NCBI GenBank assembly: GCA_031268335.1
Contig: JAIRXG010000011.1
Location: 1 to 64,000 of the forward strand
Direction: 5' to 3'
Origin: Campylobacteraceae bacterium
Lineage (GTDB): Bacteria; Campylobacterota; Campylobacteria; Campylobacterales; Campylobacteraceae
DNA length: 64,000 nt
A program made the translations under genes and the position numbers. This document shows positions 18,749-29,674 of the stretch, piece after piece; position 1 is the first letter of the stretch, and every line of letters starts with the position of its first letter. The notes beneath the pieces are model-generated. The model worked only from the letters and a program-made list of their open reading frames with translations, did no database searches and was not told where the DNA came from.

Positions 18749-20245
18749 TTACATATTTTTAGCAAAGTAAGATTCTATACCATTTGCTATACCGGTTACT
18801 AAAATTTGCTGAAATTTTTTGTTGAACATTCTCTCTCTATCAGTTGCGTCGGTTATATATCCAACCTCAAGAAGCACTGCTGGCATTTGCGCACCCGTAA
18901 GAACCCAAAACGGAGCTTCTCTTACACCGCCGTCAATTATTTTTGTATAACTTTTTTTAATTTCGGTCAAAATATATTGTTGAATATCTATGGCAAGCTT
19001 GTGAGAAGCGATTATTTTTTCGCGATTTAAAAAATTTAAAAAAGTCTGCTTTGAGTACAGATTCATCTCTTCAATGTCAGATTGATTTTCGAGTTCAGCC
19101 GCATTTTTGGAACGAACAGAGTCCGAAGGCGATAAAAAAAATGTCTCTATGCCCTGCCAATTACCGTTTTTATTATTTTTAGGAGCAGCGTTAGCATGTA
19201 TAGATATAAATATATCGGCATTTTTATCGTTTGCCGTTTTTGTTCTATCTTGCAGTTTCAAATATACGTCTTTTGAGCGCGTATAAAATACTTTGTGTCC
19301 TCTTTTTTCAAGCTCTGCGCCCAATAAAAGAGTTATTTGCAAAACGGCGTCCTTTTCCAGTTTTTTGTTACTAACAGCACCTCCGTCCTTACCGCCATGT
19401 CCCGCGTCAATCACTACCATCTTTCGTGAAATCGCAACTTTAGGAGCAACTTTGTTAGATATCGCATCGGTTGTTTTGTTATCTTTTTTTATAGAATTAT
19501 TTGCGCTTGCATGTACAAACTCTTTTGCGGAAAATATCAATTCCGCATCCTTTGCGCTGTAAGTTATATTTATCTCTTTTTCATGCTCAAAAACGACTCT
19601 TATAGTCTTTTTATCAAACTGAGAAATGCGAAAATCTTTTATACCGTCTATTTTAAAATCAATAGCAGAATTTGTTTTGATTCCCTCTATGTCGTAAACA
19701 TATCTTATGCTCTTTCCTTTGAGATTTAAAAATTTTATCTTCTCTTTTTCAATATTCCCGTTAAATGAAAAAATAATACTGCCGTTATCTTTTTTTATCT
19801 GCAAAAGTTTGAGCGAAGTATTTGATGGCGAAGCCAACTCTTCTTTTTGTTCAAATTCGGCTGCTTGTATAATATTCACTGTATTAGCCGCATAAACTAC
19901 AGCGTTGTCTTGATTTATAACTTTGTCGGATTTTATACGAATTTTTCGCGCTGCATTTATAATATTTTGATTTTTTAATAACTCGTCCAACTCTTTTTTG
20001 TAAACCAAAGTGTCGTAGCCCAACTCTTTGCCGCCATCTACAAGTCTATTTAGGGCTTCATATTTTAAAACATCGTTTGTATCCATAATGGATTTGATAT
20101 ATACATGTTTCAAATCATCATAAATACGCTCTTTTTCATTTTGAGAATAGATAAAAAAACTATTGTCAAACTCATTAAAAACCGTATTTTGCGCCCATAT
20201 AAAAGAGGTAAGTAAAAGTATAAAAACAAAAAGTCTTTTTATCAT
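18749..20245 (-). CDS. amiA: N-acetylmuramoyl-L-alanine amidase (AmiA/AmiC type)
   Basis: 498 residues. A signal peptide (LFVFILLLTSFIWAQN) precedes an N-terminal region of about 130 residues and an AMIN-like beta domain (~135-235). The amidase_3 domain (~275-495) starts with VVIDAGHGGKDGGAV (zinc His), continues with FISIHANA (second His), and has the catalytic Glu in VLLEVGYIT. It cleaves septal peptidoglycan in the periplasm. It sits at the end of a long leftward operon that also carries ftsE, ftsX and an EnvC-like activator, which would control it. The ATG overlaps the preceding stop (TAATG). Confidence 0.92.
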   Translation of the reverse strand: MIKRLFVFILLLTSFIWAQNTVFNEFDNSFFIYSQNEKERIYDDLKHVYIKSIMDTNDVLKYEALNRLVDGGKELGYDTLVYKKELDELLKNQNIINAARKIRIKSDKVINQDNAVVYAANTVNIIQAAEFEQKEELASPSNTSLKLLQIKKDNGSIIFSFNGNIEKEKIKFLNLKGKSIRYVYDIEGIKTNSAIDFKIDGIKDFRISQFDKKTIRVVFEHEKEINITYSAKDAELIFSAKEFVHASANNSIKKDNKTTDAISNKVAPKVAISRKMVVIDAGHGGKDGGAVSNKKLEKDAVLQITLLLGAELEKRGHKVFYTRSKDVYLKLQDRTKTANDKNADIFISIHANAAPKNNKNGNWQGIETFFLSPSDSVRSKNAAELENQSDIEEMNLYSKQTFLNFLNREKIIASHKLAIDIQQYILTEIKKSYTKIIDGGVREAPFWVLTGAQMPAVLLEVGYITDATDRERMFNKKFQQILVTGIANGIESYFAKNM

Positions 20246-21333
20246 TATTCCCCGTTTGTCAATTTATTCATCAACTCTTTAACGCTTATTATCTCATTTA
20301 ATTTATATCCGTTAACGCCTGTAAAAAACAGTCCGCTCTCCTCTTTTCCAAAATATGCGTCGGATAATCTGTCTGCTATGCAATATCCGACCTCTTTTGC
20401 TTCTTTGCCTCTTTGGCACGGAGTTACGCAATTGCTGATACATTTGATGGCGGGTCCCTCTCTTTTATCTACTAAAGATATGAGATTTGTATGAACTCCG
20501 CGCGCCGGATATCCCACGGGAGATTTTAAAAGATGAATATCCTCTTTTTTAGCTTTAATCAAAACTTGTTTGAACGCTTCGTCTGCGTCGCATTCGTGAG
20601 TGCCTATAAAACGTGTCGCCATTTGCACGCCGTTGGCTCCAAGACTCATAACATTATCGATATCGTTTTTATCCCAAATACCACCGGCCGCTATAAGGGG
20701 GAAATCGCCCCATTCTTTAATTTCATCTTTAAGCGGTCCTATCAAGTTTTCAAGTTGGTACTCTTCCATAACGCACTGTTCATAAGTAAAACCTTGATGT
20801 CCGCCGCTAAGAGGACCTTCTAATACAACGGCGTCAGGAACGCGATTATATCTTTGCGTCCAACGTTTGCAGATGATTTTTAGGGCTTTAGCGGAAGAAA
20901 CTATCGGTACAAGCGCTACATGTGGAAAATTTTTTGTAAGTTCCGGCAAATTTGTAGGAAGTCCCGCTCCGGAAATAATGATATCAATACCTGTCTTGCA
21001 AGCATCGACTACAACTCTGCTGTAATCGTTGATAGCGCACATTATATTTACGCCAAGAGGTTTGTCGCCGCAAATTTTACGTGCATTATCGACTATCGCT
21101 TTTAAAGCGTCAAAAGAATATAAGCTTTCAGTATCAAACGGGCGCGAATTTATAACTCTTTTGGCATATTTGAGATTTTCATAATATCCCGTTCCTATGG
21201 CGCTTATTACTCCAAGTCCGCCCTCTTTGCTTACGGTTCCAGCAAGTCTGTCCCAACTTACGCCTACTCCCATACCGCCTTGTATGATTGGAAACTTTAT
21301 CTTATATCCGCCTATGCTGAATGATTTTAACAT
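20245..21333 (-). CDS. Nitronate monooxygenase / FabK-like flavoprotein
   Basis: 362 residues. It is a TIM-barrel FMN enzyme of the 2-nitropropane dioxygenase family. Visible are FPIIQGGMGVGVSWDRLAG at the N-terminus, VVLEGPLSGGHQG near residue 175 with the catalytic His, and PLIAAGGIWDKND near residue 215. A C-terminal region has Cys residues in CISNCVTPCQRG. These are also found in FabK-like enoyl-ACP reductases, so the natural substrate is uncertain. The gene lies between tyrS and the amidase, as I recall for C. jejuni. Confidence 0.8.
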   Translation of the reverse strand: MLKSFSIGGYKIKFPIIQGGMGVGVSWDRLAGTVSKEGGLGVISAIGTGYYENLKYAKRVINSRPFDTESLYSFDALKAIVDNARKICGDKPLGVNIMCAINDYSRVVVDACKTGIDIIISGAGLPTNLPELTKNFPHVALVPIVSSAKALKIICKRWTQRYNRVPDAVVLEGPLSGGHQGFTYEQCVMEEYQLENLIGPLKDEIKEWGDFPLIAAGGIWDKNDIDNVMSLGANGVQMATRFIGTHECDADEAFKQVLIKAKKEDIHLLKSPVGYPARGVHTNLISLVDKREGPAIKCISNCVTPCQRGKEAKEVGYCIADRLSDAYFGKEESGLFFTGVNGYKLNEIISVKELMNKLTNGE

Positions 21334-22539
21334 TTATATAACCTTTAATTTTGCAAATTTGCGTCTGCCTACTTGCAATATATATTCGCCGCCTTGAAGC
21401 TGCAGCTGCTCATCTTCTATCTTACTTTGATTTAGTTTTGCAGCGCCTGAATTTATATCGCGGCGCGCTTGCGAAGTGGAGGATGAAAGAGCACATTCCA
21501 CAAAAGCTTTTGCTATCCAAACGGGAGCTTTTAACGTAAACTCTTGTATGTCGCTCGGCAAATCATTTTGTTTGTGAATCTTATCAAACTCATCTTTTGC
21601 CGTTTTCGCTTTGACCTCATCATGAAATCTTGTCGTTATTTCAAGAGCTAAAGCTTCTTTTATCACTTTTGGATGTAAAGAGCCGTCTTTTACGCCATTT
21701 TTCAACTCTTCAATATCTTTTGCGCTCTTCGCACTTAAAAGCTCGTAATACCGCCACATAAGCTCATCGCTTATACTAAGAATTTTAGCAAACATCGAAT
21801 TTGGCTCGTCCGTTACGCCGATATAGTTCCCAAGAGACTTGCTCATTTTATTTATGCCATCCAGCCCTTCCAAAAGCGGCATCATAACGACTGCTTGTTC
21901 TTTGCCGACATTATAAACTCTTTGAAGCTGCCTTCCCATTAAAAGATTGAATTTCTGGTCTGTTCCGCCCATCTCTATATCGCATTTCAACGCGACACTG
22001 TCATAGCCTTGCAATAATGGATATAAAAATTCGCTGATAGATATAGGGGTTTGCGAACGGTATCTTTTTTCAAAATCTTCTCTTTCTAACATCCTTGCTA
22101 CGCTAAAAGTCGTTGCAAGCTCCACTAACCCGGCTGTTCCAAGTTCATTTAGCCATTTAGAGTTAAATACTATTTGTGTTTTTGTTGGATCTAACACTTT
22201 ATAAACTTGCTCTTCGTAAGTTTTAGCATTTTTTAAAACGCTATTTTTGTCAAGTTTCTTTCTTGTTTCGTTTTTACCTGTGGGATCGCCTATTTGCCCC
22301 GTAAAATCGCCTATTAAAAATTGAACGATGGCACCGTATTTTTGAAGTTGTGCCATCTTTTGCAAAAGTACCGTATGTCCCAAGTGTAAATCCGGCGCAG
22401 TAGGGTCAAATCCGGCTTTTACATAAAAATTCTCATTTTTTTCAAAATAGTTCTTGATAAGCGCGGCTACCCTCTCCTCGTCTATTATCTCGGCAATCCC
22501 TCTTTTTATCTCGCTTAATGCCTCTTTGATTTTATCCAT
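21334..22539 (-). CDS. tyrS: Tyrosyl-tRNA synthetase
   Basis: 401 residues. It is a class I synthetase with DLHLGHTVLLQKMA (HIGH-like) near residue 50 and INKMSKSLGNYIG (KMSKS) near residue 229. GGTDQKFNLLMGRQLQ marks the TyrRS active site. A C-terminal S4-type RNA-binding domain (~335-400) ends in GEYILQVGRRKFAKL. The length and the DPT(A)PDLHLG form place it in the TyrZ-like subgroup. It lies 10 bases from spoT in the same direction. Confidence 0.95.
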   Translation of the reverse strand: MDKIKEALSEIKRGIAEIIDEERVAALIKNYFEKNENFYVKAGFDPTAPDLHLGHTVLLQKMAQLQKYGAIVQFLIGDFTGQIGDPTGKNETRKKLDKNSVLKNAKTYEEQVYKVLDPTKTQIVFNSKWLNELGTAGLVELATTFSVARMLEREDFEKRYRSQTPISISEFLYPLLQGYDSVALKCDIEMGGTDQKFNLLMGRQLQRVYNVGKEQAVVMMPLLEGLDGINKMSKSLGNYIGVTDEPNSMFAKILSISDELMWRYYELLSAKSAKDIEELKNGVKDGSLHPKVIKEALALEITTRFHDEVKAKTAKDEFDKIHKQNDLPSDIQEFTLKAPVWIAKAFVECALSSSTSQARRDINSGAAKLNQSKIEDEQLQLQGGEYILQVGRRKFAKLKVI

Positions 22540-22549
22540 GATTTAACCT

Positions 22550-24724
22550 TTATACTATTTTATACGCATCGTTTAGCGACATAAAATCTATCAATTTATA
22601 ACGCTCTTTTATATTGTCTCTTATCTGTTCGGGTTTTACATCTTCAGGCAACTCTATTACGATTTTAAAATAATCGGCTGCTCCGTCTTCAGCTTTTTTA
22701 AGTTCAATAGTTTGAATATTTACTTGAATTTTAGCTAAAAATGCTAAAAATGCCGCTAACGAACCTTTTTTATTTTCAATGCTAACTAAAAGTTTATATT
22801 GTCCCGGCGCGTCTCTCGTCCACTTGACAAAAATCATCTGCTCTTTATTGTCCATCAATTTTGCCGCTTGTTCGCACATTTTGTGATGCACCGTAACGTC
22901 GCCGGATTTTTTCACGAAGCCTATTATGTCATCTCCTCTTTTGGGATGGCAACAGTAATTAAACATAACGGAATTTACAGTTTGGTTTGAATATATTACT
23001 ATATTTTCAAATTTTTGCTTTTTTACTTTATATTTGTTGCGATTCAGCAAAGGCATCAAGATTTTCTCGCCGATAGGATATTTTTTCAAAGCATTTACAA
23101 CGTCTTGCAAATATATGGAATCCGTTGCGGCTTTATCTATTTTTTTATCAAGTTTTTCTTTTTTAAGCCACATTAAAAGCTTATTTTCTTTTATATTAAA
23201 AATGCCCAAAAGTATCTCTACGGCTACTCTATAATTAAGCTCTCTTGTTTTTTGGCGGCAAGCTTGCATGATAGCTGTTCTGGCCTTACCCGTTTTAACG
23301 CTATTCACCCAGCTGCATCTATATATAGGTTCGTCGTTTGTTATGATACGAACTATATCTCCGTTTTTTAACTCCGTTAAAAGCGGCGCTTTTTGCCTAT
23401 TGATATAAGCCTCTTTTGCATAAAGACCAACTTCTGTATGAATCTCATATGCAAAATCCAATGCCGTAGCGCCTCTTGAAAGCGTAAAAATATCACCTTT
23501 TGGCGAAAAAACGGCAATATCTTCGCTATATAAATAGCTATCTTTTGTAAATTCGTAAAACTCGGCTACATCGTCGCTTTCATCATCTTTACTTTTAAGT
23601 TCATTAAGCCAATCAAGCTTAGGATTGATGCCGCCTGAATATTTGTATTTCCAGTGTGCCGCCACACCAAACTCCGCTATATTATGCATGTCGAAAGTAC
23701 GTATTTGCGCTTCTATGATGGATTTGTCGTTAAAAATGGTAGTATGAATAGTCTGATATCCGTTGTCTTTGGGTATTGCGATATAATCTTTAAAACGTGA
23801 AATTATAGGATTAAAATATTGATGCATAATACCCAAAATCTTATAACACTCAAGCGTCTCTTTGACAATAATTCTAATCGCCATCAAATCCAAAACTTCT
23901 TCTATAGATATCCCTTTTCTTTGCATTTTTATATAAATAGAGTAATGGTGTTTTATGCGTTTTTCAAGTTTATAGTCACTTTCGGCAAAACCATTTTGCA
24001 GCATTAAAGTATTTATCGTTTCTATAAAACGATTTAGTCTTAATTGAAACTGCTGTTTGTGTTCGGACAAGTATTCGTCTATCTTTTTATACTCTTCGGG
24101 CATAACATAAAGAAAGCTATAATTTTCTAAGTAATTTTTAATAGATGAGATTCCAAGTCTGTGAGCTATGGGCGCATAAACAACCAACGTCTCTTCGGCT
24201 ATTCTCTTTTGCTTATTTGAAGGCAGCGCGCCCAATGTCATCATATTGTGAAGTCTATCGCAAAGTTTTATAACCAAAACTCTCACGTCGCTAATGGAAG
24301 CTATCAGCATTTTACGAAAAGTCATGGCGGAACTCATAAGTTTTTCATTTGAGTGCGAAGGGGCTAATTTATCCTCTCTTATCGCCATAATTTTAGTAAG
24401 CCCTTCTACGATTTTAGCCACATCTTTGCCAAATAACTCTTCCACCTCTTCGACAGTAGTTTGAGTATCTTCAACCACATCATGCAAAAGCGCGGCAATA
24501 ACCATAGTTTCATCACCGCCGTAATGCGCTACGATGGAGGCGACAAGTATGGGGTGAACGACGTATGGTTCGCCGCTTTTTCTAAATTGTCCTTCATGTT
24601 GTTTTACGGCAAGCTCTATAGCTTTTAAAATATTTTTATTATTATCTGTAAAAAAGCCAAGCAATAATTTTTTGGCTTCGTCTATCTTTCTACATGTATG
24701 TATTTTTTCAAGCAACTCCTCCAT
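22550..24724 (-). CDS. spoT: Bifunctional (p)ppGpp synthetase/hydrolase
   Basis: About 724 residues from the chosen start. It is a RelA/SpoT homologue with an HD hydrolase domain (HPILVASIVAHYG, ALLHDVVEDT), the synthetase domain (RIKHHYSIYIKMQRKGI, then DYIAIPKDNGYQTIHT), a TGS domain (~395-460) and a C-terminal ACT domain. Both catalytic halves look intact, as expected for the single RSH enzyme of this phylum, which makes and degrades the stringent alarmone. An ATG 18 bases upstream (24742) is possible, but GGAG stands six bases before the ATG at 24722-24724, which I prefer. It follows rpoZ directly. Confidence 0.94.
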   Translation of the reverse strand: MEELLEKIHTCRKIDEAKKLLLGFFTDNNKNILKAIELAVKQHEGQFRKSGEPYVVHPILVASIVAHYGGDETMVIAALLHDVVEDTQTTVEEVEELFGKDVAKIVEGLTKIMAIREDKLAPSHSNEKLMSSAMTFRKMLIASISDVRVLVIKLCDRLHNMMTLGALPSNKQKRIAEETLVVYAPIAHRLGISSIKNYLENYSFLYVMPEEYKKIDEYLSEHKQQFQLRLNRFIETINTLMLQNGFAESDYKLEKRIKHHYSIYIKMQRKGISIEEVLDLMAIRIIVKETLECYKILGIMHQYFNPIISRFKDYIAIPKDNGYQTIHTTIFNDKSIIEAQIRTFDMHNIAEFGVAAHWKYKYSGGINPKLDWLNELKSKDDESDDVAEFYEFTKDSYLYSEDIAVFSPKGDIFTLSRGATALDFAYEIHTEVGLYAKEAYINRQKAPLLTELKNGDIVRIITNDEPIYRCSWVNSVKTGKARTAIMQACRQKTRELNYRVAVEILLGIFNIKENKLLMWLKKEKLDKKIDKAATDSIYLQDVVNALKKYPIGEKILMPLLNRNKYKVKKQKFENIVIYSNQTVNSVMFNYCCHPKRGDDIIGFVKKSGDVTVHHKMCEQAAKLMDNKEQMIFVKWTRDAPGQYKLLVSIENKKGSLAAFLAFLAKIQVNIQTIELKKAEDGAADYFKIVIELPEDVKPEQIRDNIKERYKLIDFMSLNDAYKIV

Positions 24725-24746
24725 TAACGACTCCAAAGCCACATTT

Positions 24747-24962
24747 TCAATAAGAACGTTCCTCTAAGATTTCTACATTTATTTTGCCTTCGGCTATCTC
24801 GCACAATGCTATATCTACAGGTTTTTTGTCTTTAGTAGTCTCCACCAAAGGCTCAGCGCCTTTTGCTAGTTGTTCCGCTCTTTTTGAAACAAGAATTGCA
24901 AGTTTATACCTATCGTTTCCAACAACAACCAATGCTTTTGCCGTTATCTGTTCGCTTCTCAT
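24747..24962 (-). CDS. rpoZ: RNA polymerase omega subunit
   Basis: 71 residues, normal for omega in this group. [11 protein letters not shown] then [20 protein letters not shown] matches the conserved N-terminal helices of RpoZ. It helps beta' fold and mediates ppGpp binding in many bacteria, which suits its place directly before spoT in the same operon. Confidence 0.9.
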   Translation of the reverse strand: MRSEQITAKALVVVGNDRYKLAILVSKRAEQLAKGAEPLVETTKDKKPVDIALCEIAEGKINVEILEERSY

Positions 24963-24985
24963 TTTTCTATTTTTCCTCTCTTAAT

Positions 24986-25747
<762 letters not shown>

Positions 25748-25860
25748 TTAAATTGTACTTAAAAACTCTTGTATCTTAAGCCAAACGGCTATTTATGCAT
25801 ATTTTTAATGAAGAGTTGCTACATGTAAAGCAGATTATTTATTTTTGAAAATATTGTCTT

Positions 25861-27042
25861 TTATTGCGTTATGAGTTCAAGCGGATCTATATGATAATTT
25901 TGCTGAGTAACTTCCAACGTCAAATCCCTTTCCACTCTGCCTATAACATACCCTTTTTTAATTTTTTCACCGGTTTGTATAGTTGGAGCTATTTTGGAAA
26001 GATGCGCATAGATGGTATGGATTCCGTTTGAATTTTCAACAATAACCACATTTTTAAGTAAAGATATCTCTTTGGCAAAAATCACTTTGCCGTCTAATAT
26101 ATTTTTGACCTCTTCGTTGCCAATTGCCGAACGCAATACGACAGATTCGTTAAATATTTTAATATCGTAAATCGGGTCTATATAATCTCCGAATTTTTGT
26201 TGTATGGTAAATTTATTAAGCGGAGCTATTGTTTTATCCCCCTTGTATCTTTTGACTTTGCTTGCCTGATAAGAAGAGCCGAGTTTTCTTGCGCTTTCAA
26301 AATTTTCAGGTATAGTTATGGCTGCCGATTCAGTACTCTCTTGTTGCAAGATTTTCAAATTTTCAAGAGTTTTTTTAAGCTCTTTTTTCTCTTTCTGGAT
26401 AGTTTGTATACGCGCAGCATAAGCATTTTGCTCTTTTTTTACATTTGCTATAATTTTTGTTTTATTTGTTTTTAAAACTTCTAAATTTTTCTTTTTAGCA
26501 GCTAATTCGTTTATACTGTTTTGTATTGTTCTAAGTCTTTGAGATAAATTTTTTATATTTTCACTTGTTTTTTCATATTTTGAAGAGTAATCTAAAAACT
26601 CTTTATTGGTAATCTTGCCAAGATTTTTCAAAGCTTCATTTAAGATAATTCCATCGTAACTCTCCATATATTCGTTGTCAATAACTAAAAAATATGAAAA
26701 GTCTCTCGCTATCAAATCTGTCAATTTGCCTTCTATCTCTTTTTGCTCTTTTAAAAAATCTCTATTTTTATTTGCCAGCTCTTCAAGTTCGCCTTTTATA
26801 TTATCTACGCTCAATTGTTGTTTTTCTATTTCTCCATTTAATTTGTTTATTTGCAAATCCGTGTTTTTTAATGAAGCCTCTTCTTTTTGAAGCGTTTTTG
26901 AAATATCGTTTAACTCGCGCGTTAGCGTTTTTTCAAGTTGATTTTTACTTTCAAGTTCTTTATCGCCGCTGGCAATATCCGTAGAAGCGGCGGCGTTTAA
27001 AAGTATCAATCCGACAAAAAACAGAAAAAACGCATGTTTCAT
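25861..27042 (-). CDS. EnvC-like LytM/M23 protein, probably a non-catalytic amidase activator
   Basis: About 393 residues. A signal peptide (HAFFLFFVGLILLNAAAS) is followed by a long coiled coil (~25-230) and a C-terminal LytM/M23 domain (~280-390). The domain has HTIYAHLSKIAPTIQTGEKI but lacks the usual zinc ligands: the first HxxxD is replaced by YDIKIFNE, and the final HLHFE-like strand is DLTLEVTQQNY. This is the condition of EnvC-type proteins, which activate amidases rather than cut peptidoglycan. The ATG at 27040-27042 overlaps the ftsX stop as ATGA. It is the last gene of the ftsEX operon segment. Confidence 0.85.
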   Translation of the reverse strand: MKHAFFLFFVGLILLNAAASTDIASGDKELESKNQLEKTLTRELNDISKTLQKEEASLKNTDLQINKLNGEIEKQQLSVDNIKGELEELANKNRDFLKEQKEIEGKLTDLIARDFSYFLVIDNEYMESYDGIILNEALKNLGKITNKEFLDYSSKYEKTSENIKNLSQRLRTIQNSINELAAKKKNLEVLKTNKTKIIANVKKEQNAYAARIQTIQKEKKELKKTLENLKILQQESTESAAITIPENFESARKLGSSYQASKVKRYKGDKTIAPLNKFTIQQKFGDYIDPIYDIKIFNESVVLRSAIGNEEVKNILDGKVIFAKEISLLKNVVIVENSNGIHTIYAHLSKIAPTIQTGEKIKKGYVIGRVERDLTLEVTQQNYHIDPLELITQ

Positions 27043-27851
27043 CAAACTCTTTTCACCTTCAACATTGCAACCGTAGTTGATACTACAGATACGATAAGAG
27101 AAATAGCAAGTAAAACAGCGCCGTTTTCATATAAGATAAAATTTGGAGCATCTATACCTAACTCCTTAAATATACTTTGCGTAAACTCAAGACTGTTTAT
27201 CAACACAAAAGTCATTATGGTTAGCAGAGCGGCCAAAAATGAATCTGCTACAGCCGATTTGTATAAAACTGCGCTTTTTGTCCAAAACGAAGCTCCGAAA
27301 AGATTCATCACAAAAATTCTCTCTTGATGCTCGTATGTCCAAATTTGCATCTGTTTTAATACCAAAAGAAGCGATGTGAGCGCAGCAAAAACAACAAAAA
27401 TGGCGACTATAAACTTCATGAGTCTTAAAACGTAATATATTTTGTTATAAGTTTTAGCAAAAATCTCAACTTTTGTAATTGATTTTATCTTCAAAAGGTC
27501 TCTTTTGAGAGAGTCCGAAACGCTTGAATTTGGAAATTTGCTCAATTTTAATGTGTAAAATTTCGGCATGGATTTTTGCAAAAGATCTATGTTTGAAAGC
27601 GAGACATCATTTTTAAGACGACTTAGCACCTCTGCCGTATCGAGTTCACTCATGGATTTTATTATCTGCTTTTGTTTCAAAATCGTCTCTACGTCAAGAG
27701 CTTCGTTCGAAACTACTATGATGGAGTAATCGTCTGCAAGATAAACTTCGTATGCGCTTATGATTTGATTTATAAATAAAATAAATTGAAAACTGCAAAG
27801 CAATACAAAAAGTGAAAAAACTACTGAGAAGTGGGTTTTAAATAATTTCAT
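27042..27851 (-). CDS. ftsX: Cell-division ABC transporter-like protein FtsX
   Basis: About 269 residues from the chosen ATG at 27849-27851; an upstream TTG (27869) is less likely. One membrane segment lies near the N-terminus (FSLFVLLCSFQFILFI) and three in the C-terminal half (VAIFVVFAALTSLLLVL; FLAALLTIMTFVLIN; AVLLAISLIVSVVSTTVAML), with a periplasmic loop between. FtsX couples FtsE ATPase activity to the periplasmic EnvC-like activator, which is the next gene. It overlaps ftsE by 14 bases. Confidence 0.88.
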   Translation of the reverse strand: MKLFKTHFSVVFSLFVLLCSFQFILFINQIISAYEVYLADDYSIIVVSNEALDVETILKQKQIIKSMSELDTAEVLSRLKNDVSLSNIDLLQKSMPKFYTLKLSKFPNSSVSDSLKRDLLKIKSITKVEIFAKTYNKIYYVLRLMKFIVAIFVVFAALTSLLLVLKQMQIWTYEHQERIFVMNLFGASFWTKSAVLYKSAVADSFLAALLTIMTFVLINSLEFTQSIFKELGIDAPNFILYENGAVLLAISLIVSVVSTTVAMLKVKRV

Positions 27852-28506
27852 GCAGATAACCGTCATCAATGAAAAAATGCTTATAGTTTACATTTATAGT
27901 GGATGGTATATGATGAGTCACCACTATTACCGTCGTTCCCAAAAATTCTTTTGCGCTGCGAAGAAGATTCCAAATAACTTCGCTCGAATAATCGTCCAAA
28001 TTGCCGGTAGGTTCATCAGCTAAAATAAGCACGGGATTATGCGCTAAAGCTCTTGCCATAGCAACTCTTTGTTGTTCGCCTCCGCTAAGTTCTAACGGGT
28101 ATTTATTCGCTTTATGCAAAAGTTTTACATGTTTTAAAAGTTTTTGAGCTTGATTTACGCACACAGTTTTAGCAAAACCGTTCACAATCAAAGGCAACAT
28201 GACGTTTTTCTCTATAGTCCATTCGTTAATCAGCCTATAATCTTGAAAAACGATTCCTACATGTCGTCTTAAAATATTGAGTTTTGGAGCGATGATATTT
28301 CTCATGTTTACGCCGCATACGTTCAAATCTCCAGAAACTATCTCCACTTCGCCGTAAAAAGATTTTAAAAGTGTAGATTTTCCGCTGCCGCTTTTGCCGA
28401 CAATAAATACAAAATCCTTAGCCTCTATAGACGCTGTAGCATCTACAATGACGGGTTTTCCGCCATATCCTAAAGAGAGAGAGTTCATATTTATCACGCT
28501 ACTCAT
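27838..28506 (-). CDS. ftsE: Cell-division ATP-binding protein FtsE
   Basis: 222 residues. It is an ABC ATPase with Walker [15 protein letters not shown] near residue 36, a Q-loop in GIVFQDYRL, the signature [19 protein letters not shown], and Walker [15 protein letters not shown]. This combination plus the following ftsX identifies FtsE. It acts at the division septum on the cytoplasmic face. The start ATG overlaps the end of trmB by 8 bases. Confidence 0.92.
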   Translation of the reverse strand: MSSVINMNSLSLGYGGKPVIVDATASIEAKDFVFIVGKSGSGKSTLLKSFYGEVEIVSGDLNVCGVNMRNIIAPKLNILRRHVGIVFQDYRLINEWTIEKNVMLPLIVNGFAKTVCVNQAQKLLKHVKLLHKANKYPLELSGGEQQRVAMARALAHNPVLILADEPTGNLDDYSSEVIWNLLRSAKEFLGTTVIVVTHHIPSTINVNYKHFFIDDGYLHEII

Positions 28507-29662
28507 TTAACCACTTTTCAATAATCTTATGCGCGGATTTATTTGCGCTGAAAGCGTAAACATTATTTGGAAAATATCGCGCACCTTTTTCATCTATGAT
28601 AATAAACAGATGCTCTACACGCTCATTTGCTCCAAATGCCGTTTTTATCACAGCTACTTCATTGCTCTTTACATGTAAAGTCTCAAAATGAACAAAAAAA
28701 CCGTCGCCTAAAAAAAGTTTCGGACTAAAATTCTTTATAATTTTATCGACATTAGAATAAAAAGTAAATTCCAATTTAGCGATTTTGTCAATTTTTTCAC
28801 TTATTTTATGATTTGTTAATACTATATCATATATATTTTTTCCAAGTCTTTTCCATCTGTCTTCATATTTACTGCTAATTTCCAAATCGGAATTTTTTAA
28901 AATTTTAACATCAACACTGCTTTCCGACACAAAAGTTTCTACGGTATAATCAAAATAAAGTTCGCTATCTGTTCTAACTTCAAGCGTTCCATTATCTTGC
29001 AAAACCCGCAAAGCCTCTTTTGTAAAATATGAACTTATAACGCGGCGATGAGGCTTTTTATCCCAAGGAACAGGAAAATGGACAAATATCCTCTCCACAG
29101 AATTTGACGGAAAAAATTCCATCAAAATTCTTGAATCATAATCAATTAAAATTACATTTTCTAATCCCAAAATTTCACACTGTTTTGCAACCTGCTCAAG
29201 CGACGGTTTATGTATCTCGACACCAACTATAATTTTATCCGAATTATTTTTAGCTTGGTACAAAAGATGTCTGCCGCTTCCAAAACCGACTTCAAGATAT
29301 ATATCTTTTTTATATATAAGAAAATTTTCGGCAAAAAAATCCAAATTTTTAATGACAAAATTCTCTCTTTTTGGCTTTGAGGGTTTTATATTGCTAAACA
29401 GCACGTTACATTGTGCTTTTTTGGCATAAATTTCAAGCGCTTGTTGCAAAAACAAAACTTGCGAAGGACGAGAAATTTTCTCCGCTTTGATTACATATAA
29501 CCCGTCTTTTTTTGGTTTGATAACGATAAAAAATTTGGCATTGGCATTTTCAACCATCACATAGCTTGAATTTTCGGAAGAGACTTCCCATAAAAAGTTA
29601 TATCCCTCGTCGCTAAAAGGCAACGAGGGTTTAATAAATTTATCCGTGATAAAGTTTGGCAT
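28499..29662 (-). CDS. trmB: tRNA (guanine-N7-)-methyltransferase, long form
   Basis: 387 residues, much longer than the ~230-residue enzyme of most bacteria, but the long form is usual in Campylobacterota as I recall. The methyltransferase core (~125-300) has IYLEVGFGSGRHLLYQAK (motif I), VGVEIHKPSLEQV, and VERIFVHFPVPWDKKPHRRV (the TrmB hallmark). It makes m7G46 in tRNA variable loops. The extra N- and C-terminal parts have no known role. A 14-base perfect palindrome CTTTACATGTAAAG lies in the coding sequence at 28667-28680. Confidence 0.92.
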   Translation of the reverse strand: MPNFITDKFIKPSLPFSDEGYNFLWEVSSENSSYVMVENANAKFFIVIKPKKDGLYVIKAEKISRPSQVLFLQQALEIYAKKAQCNVLFSNIKPSKPKRENFVIKNLDFFAENFLIYKKDIYLEVGFGSGRHLLYQAKNNSDKIIVGVEIHKPSLEQVAKQCEILGLENVILIDYDSRILMEFFPSNSVERIFVHFPVPWDKKPHRRVISSYFTKEALRVLQDNGTLEVRTDSELYFDYTVETFVSESSVDVKILKNSDLEISSKYEDRWKRLGKNIYDIVLTNHKISEKIDKIAKLEFTFYSNVDKIIKNFSPKLFLGDGFFVHFETLHVKSNEVAVIKTAFGANERVEHLFIIIDEKGARYFPNNVYAFSANKSAHKIIEKWLNE

Positions 29663-29674
29663 CAGTTACAAAAT

